DNA of 6,021 nt from an uncultured Collinsella sp. (GTDB lineage Bacteria; Actinomycetota; Coriobacteriia; Coriobacteriales; Coriobacteriaceae). Below the pieces are notes generated by a model, which did no database searches, was not told where the DNA came from, and saw only the letters and a program-made list of their open reading frames with translations. Position numbers and translations under genes: made by a program. The stretch covers positions 1-6,021 of the forward strand of contig URAQ01000112.1 of the NCBI GenBank assembly GCA_900545875.1, given 5' to 3'. Shown here one piece after another: positions 1 through 5,840 of this stretch. The number at the start of each line of letters is the position of its first letter. The first letter of the stretch is position 1.

Positions 1-1766
1 CCTTGCTGCCGCGCCGCCATGCCAAGCGCGGCCAAGTGACCGGTCAGCTTTCGATGGAGGACGATCCGGACAAGGTCGACGAGTCCGAGCCGCCGTTCGC
101 TGTTAATCCCGTCTCGGCCGCCCCTCAAATTCCTGATTTCCTCAAGCATCCCAAGGTTGCCGATGCGTCTGTTGCGAGCGCTGCCGAGGCGTCTACTTCG
201 AGCGATGGGGGAGCGGACATTGCCCCCGCGGATAACGAGGGCGAAGAAGAGGACGGCCTTAAGCTTCCGCCGCTCGAAATCCTGCATGCAAACCCCCAGT
301 CCGCTTCTGCCGCGTCTTCGGACAAGGAGCTGGAACAGACCGCCGAGTCGCTGCAGTCCACGCTGCTTGAGTTTGGCCGTAGCGCTCGCGTTGTCGGCTG
401 GATTGCCGGCCCCACGGTGACGACTTTTAAGCTGCAGCCCGGCGAGGGCGAGCGCGTGAGCAAGATTTCGAGCCTTGAGGACGACATCGCGCTTTCGCTT
501 GCTGCTCAGTCCGTGCGTATCTTTGCGCCGATTCCCGGCACCTCGCTCGTGGGTATCGAGATTCCCAATCGCAAGCGTCAGAACGTCAACTTGGGCGACG
601 TGTTGCCCTATGTTAAGGGCGGTCCGCTTGAGCTTGCCATCGGCCGCGATGCAGAGGGCACGCCGGTCGTCGCCGACCTCGCTAAGATGCCCCACCTGCT
701 GATCGCCGGTACCACGGGTTCCGGTAAGTCGGTCATGATCAACTCCATCATCACGACTCTGCTCATGCGCGCCCTTCCCGAGGACGTTCGCTTGATCATG
801 GTCGATCCCAAGCGCGTCGAGCTCGCAGGCTATAACGGCCTGCCGCATCTTTACGTGCCCGTGGTGACCGAGCCCAAGCAGGCCGCGAGTGCCTTGCAGT
901 GGGCGGTGTCCGAGATGGAGCGCCGCCTGAAGGTCTTCGAGCGCCTGAACGTGCGCAAGATCTCGACCTATAACGAAAAGCAGGCCGCCGGCGAGTTTGA
1001 GCATTACGATAACCCGCCGCAAAAGATGCCCTACCTGGTCATCATCATCGACGAGCTTTCGGACCTGATGATGGTTGCTGGCAAGGACGTCGAAGCGTCG
1101 ATTGTGCGTATCGCCCAGCTGGGCCGTGCCGCCGGTATCCACCTTATCGTGGCGACTCAGCGTCCGAGCTCTAACGTGGTGACGGGTCTCATCAAGGCAA
1201 ACATTACCAACCGTATCGCCTTCAACGTCGCAACGGGCATCGACTCCCGCGTCATCATCGACCAGATGGGTGCCGAAAAGCTCACCGGCTTGGGTGACAT
1301 GCTGTTCTCAAAGGTCGACTGGGGCAAGCCGCGTCGTATCCAGGGCTGTTTTGTTTCGGATGACGAGATCAACGAGATTGTCGAGTTTGTTAAGTCGCAA
1401 AGCGAGCCCGACTACCATGAGGAGATCCTGTCGGCTGTGGCGCCTGCCTCCATGTCCATGGCAGGTGGCGGCGGCATCGTGCGCACCGGCGTTGCCGAGC
1501 CCCAGGACGACGATCCGCTTATCTGGGAAGCCGCTCATATTGTGGTGGAATCGCAGCTGGGCTCCACATCTGGCCTGCAGCGCCGCCTGAAGGTTGGCTA
1601 TGCGCGCGCCGGGCGTATTATGGACATGCTGGAAGAAAAGGGTGTCGTCGGACCGCCCGACGGTTCCAAGCCGCGCGAGGTCCTGCTGGATGAAGAAGGC
1701 CTTGCCGCGCTGGAATCTGTCGACGCCGAGATGGCACGTGAAGATCGTGAGTTTGGAGGATTCTGA
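1..1766 (+). CDS. ftsK: DNA translocase FtsK/SpoIIIE, 5'-truncated by the window edge
   Basis: This is the C-terminal 587 codons of a septal DNA translocase, which pumps chromosome ends through the closing division septum using ATP. The frame is open at the left edge (first full codon at base 3), so the start and the N-terminal membrane domain lie outside; the TTG at base 3 is simply the first codon seen. Numbering from that codon, residues 15-105 are an Asp/Glu/Ala/Ser-rich linker, about 106-205 the FtsK alpha domain, and about 206-455 the RecA-like motor. The motor has Walker A GTTGSGKS (236-243), Walker B YLVIIIDE (344-351) and the conserved ATQRPS (384-389). A short Gly-rich linker leads to the winged-helix gamma domain (about 505-565; LQRRLKVGYARAGRIMDMLE), which in E. 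coli FtsK reads polar KOPS motifs and contacts XerD. Nothing essential is missing in the visible part. The stop overlaps the next start by one base. Naming it FtsK rather than SpoIIIE is convention; the sequence does not separate the two. Confidence 0.96.
   Translation, partial: LLPRRHAKRGQVTGQLSMEDDPDKVDESEPPFAVNPVSAAPQIPDFLKHPKVADASVASAAEASTSSDGGADIAPADNEGEEEDGLKLPPLEILHANPQSASAASSDKELEQTAESLQSTLLEFGRSARVVGWIAGPTVTTFKLQPGEGERVSKISSLEDDIALSLAAQSVRIFAPIPGTSLVGIEIPNRKRQNVNLGDVLPYVKGGPLELAIGRDAEGTPVVADLAKMPHLLIAGTTGSGKSVMINSIITTLLMRALPEDVRLIMVDPKRVELAGYNGLPHLYVPVVTEPKQAASALQWAVSEMERRLKVFERLNVRKISTYNEKQAAGEFEHYDNPPQKMPYLVIIIDELSDLMMVAGKDVEASIVRIAQLGRAAGIHLIVATQRPSSNVVTGLIKANITNRIAFNVATGIDSRVIIDQMGAEKLTGLGDMLFSKVDWGKPRRIQGCFVSDDEINEIVEFVKSQSEPDYHEEILSAVAPASMSMAGGGGIVRTGVAEPQDDDPLIWEAAHIVVESQLGSTSGLQRRLKVGYARAGRIMDMLEEKGVVGPPDGSKPREVLLDEEGLAALESVDAEMAREDREFGGF
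1755..1760 (+). promoter_or_regulatory. Shine-Dalgarno GGAGGA for the rodZ-like gene, inside the end of ftsK
   Basis: A strong GGAGGA lies 5 nt before the ATG at 1766 and within the last ftsK codons. The ftsK stop and this ATG share one base (TGATG, 1764-1768). This fixes the start of the downstream gene and suggests translational coupling, with ribosomes finishing ftsK re-initiating on the next gene. Confidence 0.85.
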
Positions 1767-3280
1767 TGGCTGCACGCTTTGGTGACATGCTGCTCGAGCA
1801 GCGTCGCCGAATGGGCCTTTCCATTCAGCAGGTCGCCAACACCATCAAAATGAGGCCGCAGATCATCGAGTTTTTCGAGAATGGCAATTTTGCATCGATG
1901 CCTCCGCGCGGCTATGCGCAGGGCATGATTTCGAGTTATGCGCGCTTTTTGGGCCTCAATCCGCGTGAGGTCGTCAACGCTTATTTTGACGATCTGATGG
2001 CATATGAGCGCGAGACGTCGCAGCAGGGCGGTCGTTTTCAGGACGCCGCCGGCTACGTCAATTCGCGCTCCTCGGTTGACAACGGCCGCTTCCTGATGGT
2101 TCAGGGCGGGCGTTCGACGCGTTATGGCCAGCGCCCTCAGCAGGCTGGCTATGTTACCGAGACGGGCTCGAGCGAGGAGATTCGTTCCCAGCGCGATCGT
2201 TTTCGCAGCACGCCGGCACCCGAGGAGCGCGCACTCCCCGCTGCCCGCGGTGTCGCACGAGACCCTCGTGCCGGCTACGGCGATGGCGGTTATTCCGATC
2301 GCGGGTACCGTGGCGTTTCTTCCGGTCGTCCGCGCGGCGGCTATGCAGACCCCGATACTACGCAGGTGACGCCTCGCCTTCGATCCCAGTCGCAGCCTTA
2401 TAGCCAGCGCTCCTCGGCGCCTCGTTCGGGCCAAAGCAACTACCAGGGTCGCGGCGAGCTCGCCCCCCGCTCGGGCCAGCGCAATATGCAGAGCCAGGGT
2501 AGCTATCGCGGTCGTTCCGACAATAACCGCGGTCGTATGCCCCAAGGCACTGGTCGCGGTGGTTCCAATCGTGGACGCGGCGGTGGTCGTGCTCCCCAGA
2601 ACAGCGGTCTCGACCCTCGTATCGTTTACGCCGGTATCGGTGCCGTGGCGCTGCTGCTGATCGTGCTCATCGTGGTGCTCCTGCGTGGCTGCGGCTCCTC
2701 GGCGCCCGAGTCGACGCCCGAGACGCCCGTTGCCACCAAGACAACGACTAAGAAGTCTTCCAAGAAGACTGAATCCGTCGATGAAGATACCGATGAGACG
2801 ACGGACGAGTCGACCGATTCGGACGCCGCCAAGACGACGTCCAAGAAGGAGGAGAGCGAGGTCACAAAGGTCAAGATCTCCGTTGCCAAGGGCAAGACTG
2901 CTTGGATTGAGGTCAAGGTTGATGGCAAGTCGGTCTATGGCGCCCAGGCGACCGGCCCCTTTGAGCAGGAATACACGCCCGAGTCCTCGATCGAGATCAC
3001 CACGTCCAAGCCTTCCGATGTCACGGTTACCAAGAACGGCGAAAAGGTCCGCTACGACACTAAGACGTCGGGCGTGGCGCGCGTGACCATTACCGTTCCC
3101 AAGAAGGAGACGACCGAGCCCAAGGACGGCGAGAGCACTGACGGCACCGATGGCACCGAAAGTACCGACGGAACCGATGGAACCGACGGAACCGATGCCC
3201 AGTCCACGGACGGCACCGATACCGCCACCGACGGGCAGACTACGTCCTATTCAGACGACTATTCGTACGACAGCTACTAA
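1766..3280 (+). CDS. rodZ: RodZ-like membrane protein: HTH domain, RG-rich linker, one TM, DUF4115-like domain
   Basis: The product is a 504-residue bitopic membrane protein with RodZ architecture. Residues 1-75 match the RodZ-type helix-turn-helix (GDMLLEQRRRMGLSIQQVA, then PPRGYAQGMISSYARFLGL), which in rod-shaped bacteria binds the actin homologue MreB rather than DNA. Residues about 86-285 are low-complexity, rich in Gly, Arg, Ser, Gln and Tyr with RG/RGG runs and no lysine. A hydrophobic segment at about 286-307 is the single membrane span; the Arg-rich side should be cytoplasmic by the positive-inside rule. Outside, 311-365 is a Ser/Thr/Lys/Glu/Asp stalk, and 366-446 resembles the beta-rich DUF4115 domain (KTAWIEVKVDGKSV; VTVTKNGEKV). 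The tail is a Thr-Asp-Gly repeat (457-490) ending in a Tyr/Asp-rich C-terminus. It is longer than E. coli RodZ (about 340 residues) because of the linker and tail. Its place between ftsK and pgsA matches RodZ-like genes elsewhere (ymfM in Bacillus). Whether this organism has MreB cannot be seen here, so the partner is uncertain. Confidence 0.88.
   Translation: MAARFGDMLLEQRRRMGLSIQQVANTIKMRPQIIEFFENGNFASMPPRGYAQGMISSYARFLGLNPREVVNAYFDDLMAYERETSQQGGRFQDAAGYVNSRSSVDNGRFLMVQGGRSTRYGQRPQQAGYVTETGSSEEIRSQRDRFRSTPAPEERALPAARGVARDPRAGYGDGGYSDRGYRGVSSGRPRGGYADPDTTQVTPRLRSQSQPYSQRSSAPRSGQSNYQGRGELAPRSGQRNMQSQGSYRGRSDNNRGRMPQGTGRGGSNRGRGGGRAPQNSGLDPRIVYAGIGAVALLLIVLIVVLLRGCGSSAPESTPETPVATKTTTKKSSKKTESVDEDTDETTDESTDSDAAKTTSKKEESEVTKVKISVAKGKTAWIEVKVDGKSVYGAQATGPFEQEYTPESSIEITTSKPSDVTVTKNGEKVRYDTKTSGVARVTITVPKKETTEPKDGESTDGTDGTESTDGTDGTDGTDAQSTDGTDTATDGQTTSYSDDYSYDSY
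2417..2506 (+). repeat. Two-copy imperfect 45-bp tandem repeat in the rodZ linker
   Basis: Two consecutive 15-codon units, 2417-2461 and 2462-2506, begin with APRSGQ-S-N-Y-Q and APRSGQ-R-N-M-Q (residues 218-227 and 233-242). The start of the unit is conserved in protein but differs at several synonymous positions, and the last five residues have diverged (GRGEL against SQGSY). This looks like an old internal duplication in a disordered region. It is short enough that convergence within low-complexity sequence is possible. Confidence 0.55.
3134..3235 (+). repeat. Thr-Asp-Gly codon repeat near the rodZ 3' end
   Basis: Degenerate 9-bp units of the form ACC-GAY-GGN encode repeated T-D-G with interspersed S-T-D-G, residues 457-490. 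The cleanest stretch is around 3163-3195, where units alternate GAC and GAT. The array is in frame, so changes in unit number would lengthen or shorten the tail without disrupting the protein. It is predicted to lie outside the cytoplasmic membrane. Confidence 0.8.
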
Positions 3281-3306
3281 GCCGCTCGTAAGCGAAAGGA
3301 TTAACC

Positions 3307-3804
3307 ATGGCTAAAGATTCCAGCTTCGACGTCGTGTCCGAGGTCAATATGCAGGAGGTCGACAATGCCTTCCAGCAGACCACGCGCGAGATTTCCCAGC
3401 GCTATGACCTGAAGGACTCCGGCGCTACCATCGAGCTTTCGAAGGGCGACAAGCTTTTTACGATCAACGCCCCGGCCGACTTTGTCTCCAAGCAGATTAT
3501 CGATGTCCTGAGCTCCAAGCTCATCAAGCGCGGCATCGATCTTAAGGCCGTGTCCTGGGATGCGCCTCAGGCTGCATCGGGTGGTACCGTGCGTGTGCTC
3601 GGTCATATCGTCGAGGGTATCGACCAGACGACTGCCAAGAAGATTAATAAGGACATCAAGGATCAGAAGCTCAAGGTCAAGGTGACGATTGAGGCCGATA
3701 AACTGCGTGTTTCCTCTGCTTCCAAGGATGCGCTGCAGACCGTGATCCAGTTCCTGCGCGACCAGGACTACGGTCAGCCGCTGCAGTTCACTAACTACCG
3801 TTAA
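3307..3804 (+). CDS. yajQ: YajQ-family (UPF0234) nucleotide-binding protein
   Basis: A 165-residue soluble protein matching the YajQ family over its whole length; E. coli YajQ has a similar size. Recognisable landmarks are the N-terminal SSFDVVSEVNMQEVDNAF (residues 5-22), the QRYDLKDSGATIEL segment (31-44), the central IKRGIDLKAV (73-82), the KKINKDIKDQKLKVKV segment (111-126) and the C-terminal DYGQPLQFTNYR (154-165). The family has two ferredoxin-like domains. Members have been reported to bind nucleotides or RNA, and a Xanthomonas member binds cyclic di-GMP and modulates transcription, but the cellular role is unsettled in most bacteria. The ATG at 3307 is preceded by AAAGGA at 3295-3300. 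It lies 26 nt after rodZ and 26 nt before rimO with no terminator, so it is probably co-transcribed. The family assignment is firm; any role in signalling here is inference. Confidence 0.95.
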   Translation: MAKDSSFDVVSEVNMQEVDNAFQQTTREISQRYDLKDSGATIELSKGDKLFTINAPADFVSKQIIDVLSSKLIKRGIDLKAVSWDAPQAASGGTVRVLGHIVEGIDQTTAKKINKDIKDQKLKVKVTIEADKLRVSSASKDALQTVIQFLRDQDYGQPLQFTNYR

Positions 3805-3812
3805 TTCATTCG

Positions 3813-3818
3813 AAAGGA
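3813..3818 (+). promoter_or_regulatory. Shine-Dalgarno AAAGGA for rimO, long spacing
   Basis: AAAGGA (in the context CGAAAGGACC) ends 12 nt before the rimO ATG at 3831, longer than the usual 5-9 nt. The motif pairs with the part of the anti-SD that corresponds to the 5' end of AGAAAGGAGG, which partly compensates. The same GAAAGGA word precedes yajQ at shorter spacing (6 nt). No better in-frame start lies nearer, and the RimO N-terminus (LGCAKN) requires a start about here. Confidence 0.6.
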
Positions 3819-3830
3819 CCGCTCTCCAAC

Positions 3831-5180
3831 ATGGATACTCCGTTGGGCTCCGTGCTCTATATCACCCTCGGGTGCGCCAAGAACGAGGTCGATACCGACC
3901 GTATGCGTTCGCTGCTGACCGCCGCGGGCTACGAGGAGGCATTCGATCCGCAGGATGCCGATATCGCCATCGTCAATACGTGCTCGTTCCTTGCCTCTGC
4001 AACGTCCGAGAGCATCGAGACCACGCTCGAGCTTGCCAACGAGGTGCAGGACGGCGTTCGTTCTTGCCCGATCGTCATGTGCGGCTGCGTGCCGTCACGC
4101 TACGGCGATGACCTGCCCGACGAGCTGCCCGAGGTCGCGGCCTTTGTGAAGGCCGACGAGGAAGACGGCATCGTGGCGGTCATCGATGACGTGCTGGGTG
4201 TCGAGCGCGAGATTGCCGCCTATATTCCGCAGGTCAAGCGTACCGTCGAGGGCGCTGTCGCATACGTCAAGATCTCCGATGGCTGTAACCGCTTCTGTAG
4301 CTTCTGCATGATCCCGTATATCCGCGGTCGTTATCACTCGCGCAATGCCGAGAGCATTATCTCCGAGGTACGCGATCTGGTCGCCGGTGGCGTGCGCGAG
4401 ATCGTTCTGATCGGTCAGGACACGGGCATCTGGGGTACCGACTTTGCCGACGAGGACCTCGCCGAGGGCGCGCCGCGCAATCTGGCGCAGCTGTTGCAGG
4501 CCGTTGCTGAGGCGGTGCGTCCTCATAACGTGTGGGTCCGCGTACTCTACCTGCAGCCCGAGGGCATGACCGACGAGCTTATCGAGACCATTCGCGATAC
4601 GCCCGAGGTGCTGCCCTATATCGATATCCCCGTGCAGCACTGCGACGCGCGCATCCTCAAGGCCATGCGCCGCTCCGGTTCGCGCCAGGAGCTCGAGGAC
4701 CTGTTCCGCGACCTGCGCGAGCGCATCCCCGGTATCGTGATTCGCTCCACAGCCATGGTAGGGTTCCCGACCGAGACCGACGACGAGTTCCGCGATCTCA
4801 TTGACTTTATGGACACCGTCGGATTTGACTACACGAGCGTCTTTGCCTACTCACGGGAGGAAGGCAGCCTGGCCGCCAAGATGGAGGATCAGGTCGACGA
4901 AGAAGTCAAGCTCGAGCGCGCCCAGGAGGCCATGGACCTGGCCGAGTCGCTCGGTTTTGCTGCAACTGCCGCACATGTGGGCGAACGCGCCCAGGTGATT
5001 GTCGACGGTATCGAGGAGACCGAGGACGGTGCTGAGCTCATCGGACATGCCTGGTTCCAGGCACCCGATTCCGATGGCGCGGTGCATCTGGATGCTAGCG
5101 AGGCATCTGTGGGCGATATTCTGACGGTCGAGTTTACCGATAGCTTCTGCTACGAGCTTATCGGTCATGTTGTGGAGTAG
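3831..5180 (+). CDS. rimO: Ribosomal protein S12 methylthiotransferase RimO
   Basis: A 449-residue radical-SAM enzyme that adds a methylthio group to a conserved aspartate of ribosomal protein S12 (Asp88 in E. coli), using two [4Fe-4S] clusters. The N-terminal UPF0004 domain (about 8-125) carries the three auxiliary-cluster cysteines C15 (in LGCAKNEVD), C51 (NTCSF) and C86 (CGCVPSR). The radical-SAM CxxxCxxC is C152-C156-C159 (SDGCNRFCSFCMIP), followed by the TIM-barrel segments VWVRVLYLQP (234-243) and YIDIPVQHCDARILKAMRR (263-281). A TRAM domain occupies about 380-449. The LGCxKNxVD signature and the RVLYLQP segment favour RimO over the tRNA enzyme MiaB, which normally has YGCQMN. Length is normal and all six cluster ligands are present. 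An extra cysteine (C84) sits two residues before C86. It ends in TAG, 9 nt before the pgsA start. Confidence 0.95.
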   Translation: MDTPLGSVLYITLGCAKNEVDTDRMRSLLTAAGYEEAFDPQDADIAIVNTCSFLASATSESIETTLELANEVQDGVRSCPIVMCGCVPSRYGDDLPDELPEVAAFVKADEEDGIVAVIDDVLGVEREIAAYIPQVKRTVEGAVAYVKISDGCNRFCSFCMIPYIRGRYHSRNAESIISEVRDLVAGGVREIVLIGQDTGIWGTDFADEDLAEGAPRNLAQLLQAVAEAVRPHNVWVRVLYLQPEGMTDELIETIRDTPEVLPYIDIPVQHCDARILKAMRRSGSRQELEDLFRDLRERIPGIVIRSTAMVGFPTETDDEFRDLIDFMDTVGFDYTSVFAYSREEGSLAAKMEDQVDEEVKLERAQEAMDLAESLGFAATAAHVGERAQVIVDGIEETEDGAELIGHAWFQAPDSDGAVHLDASEASVGDILTVEFTDSFCYELIGHVVE

Positions 5181-5184
5181 GAGA
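5179..5184 (+). promoter_or_regulatory. Shine-Dalgarno AGGAGA overlapping the rimO stop; sets the pgsA GTG start
   Basis: AGGAGA begins inside the rimO TAG codon and ends 5 nt before GTG at 5190. In the pgsA frame the only codons between the rimO stop and this GTG are GAG, AGC and GTC, and the next ATG is codon 31, inside the first membrane helix. GTG at 5190 is therefore the only plausible start, and translation is probably coupled to rimO. Confidence 0.8.
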
Positions 5185-5189
5185 GCGTC

Positions 5190-5828
5190 GTGGCTAACGA
5201 GAGCAATAAGGAACTGACGAGTGTTTGGACGCCCGCCAACATCGTGACGTGCGTGCGCATCGTCTTTATTCCGGTGTTCATGATCGTGTCGGCGCTGTCT
5301 CACACGAGCGTTGCCGGTACGGATTTGAGCACCTTCGACGGCCCGCTCGCCGCCGCCGCCTTTATTCTGTACGTTATCCTGTCGTGCACAGATAAGGTTG
5401 ATGGCTACCTGGCACGTTCGCGCAACGAGATCACCGACTTCGGTAAGTTCTTGGACCCCATCGCCGATAAGCTTCTGGTGTTCTCGGCCCTGCTGCTGTT
5501 CCTCGATTTTGGCGCGGTGACCGTGTGGTCCGTGTTCATTATCTTGTTCCGCGAGCTGTTGGTGAGCGCCCTACGCATGGTCGCGAGTGCCGCCGGTGTG
5601 GTCATTGCCGCCGATAAGCTCGGCAAGTACAAGACGGCGACTACGATGGTTTCCATCTGCGGCTATCTGTGCGTCTTTGCGCTGTCTGGCCTTAACCTGG
5701 CCCCGGTGGCGCTGACGAACGGTATCTATGGCGTCTCCCGCTTCCTGTACGCCGTGGCCGTTATCCTTACCGTTATCTCGGGCGCTCAATACTTCTGGAA
5801 CTGCCGTAAGATTGTCTTTTCGGTCTAG
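5190..5828 (+). CDS. pgsA: CDP-diacylglycerol--glycerol-3-phosphate 3-phosphatidyltransferase
   Basis: A 212-residue integral membrane enzyme that makes phosphatidylglycerophosphate from CDP-diacylglycerol and glycerol-3-phosphate, the committed step to phosphatidylglycerol and cardiolipin. It carries the full CDP-alcohol phosphotransferase motif D-x2-DG-x2-AR-x8-G-x3-D-x3-D: D68, D71, G72, A75, R76, G85, D89 and D93. The last two aspartates are the expected metal and catalytic residues. The N-terminal WTPANIVTCVRIVFIPVF (13-30) is typical of PgsA, as are FRELLVSALRMVASAAGVVI (120-139) and DKLGKYKT (142-149), which argue against other family members such as phosphatidylinositol-phosphate synthase. 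Hydrophobic segments lie at about 18-36, 52-66, 95-118, 150-167 and 183-203. The start is GTG. The gene ends in TAG, 12 nt before the cinA-family ATG and in the same frame. Specificity for glycerol-3-phosphate is inferred from overall similarity. Confidence 0.93.
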   Translation: MANESNKELTSVWTPANIVTCVRIVFIPVFMIVSALSHTSVAGTDLSTFDGPLAAAAFILYVILSCTDKVDGYLARSRNEITDFGKFLDPIADKLLVFSALLLFLDFGAVTVWSVFIILFRELLVSALRMVASAAGVVIAADKLGKYKTATTMVSICGYLCVFALSGLNLAPVALTNGIYGVSRFLYAVAVILTVISGAQYFWNCRKIVFSV

Positions 5829-5840
5829 GTCCTGGTAGGC

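Noticed and set aside
3..5. TTG at base 3 as the ftsK start codon.
   Set aside because: The frame is open to the window edge, and the encoded sequence begins in the charged linker of FtsK with no membrane domain. The true start must lie upstream.
1598..2545. A 315-codon open frame on the - strand, antisense to the end of ftsK and the first half of rodZ.
   Set aside because: It runs across two well-supported + strand genes. Its product is a repetitive Ala/Arg/Thr-rich sequence typical of the antisense of GC-rich coding DNA and resembles no family I know.
2684..2695. Cys309 just after the hydrophobic segment of the RodZ-like protein (LLRGC) as a lipoprotein lipobox.
   Set aside because: The -2 residue is Arg, which does not fit a lipobox, and the hydrophobic segment lies about 285 residues from the N-terminus. 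It is an internal membrane span, not a signal peptide.
3283..3294. CGCT-cgta-AGCG hairpin between rodZ and yajQ as a terminator.
   Set aside because: The stem is only 4 bp, there is no following T run, and it abuts the yajQ SD. It may be chance.
3805..3830. Promoter in the short gap before rimO.
   Set aside because: The 26-nt gap is too short for a full promoter and shows only an SD. I saw no convincing -35/-10 pair at appropriate spacing.
4095..4640. A 181-codon open frame on the - strand inside rimO.
   Set aside because: It is fully contained in rimO, has no recognisable domain, and is explained by GC-rich codon usage in the real gene.
3831..5180. The methylthiotransferase being MiaB (tRNA-modifying) instead of RimO.
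   Set aside because: MiaB and RimO share domains, but the N-terminal LGCAKNEVD signature, the RVLYLQP segment and the position before pgsA fit RimO.
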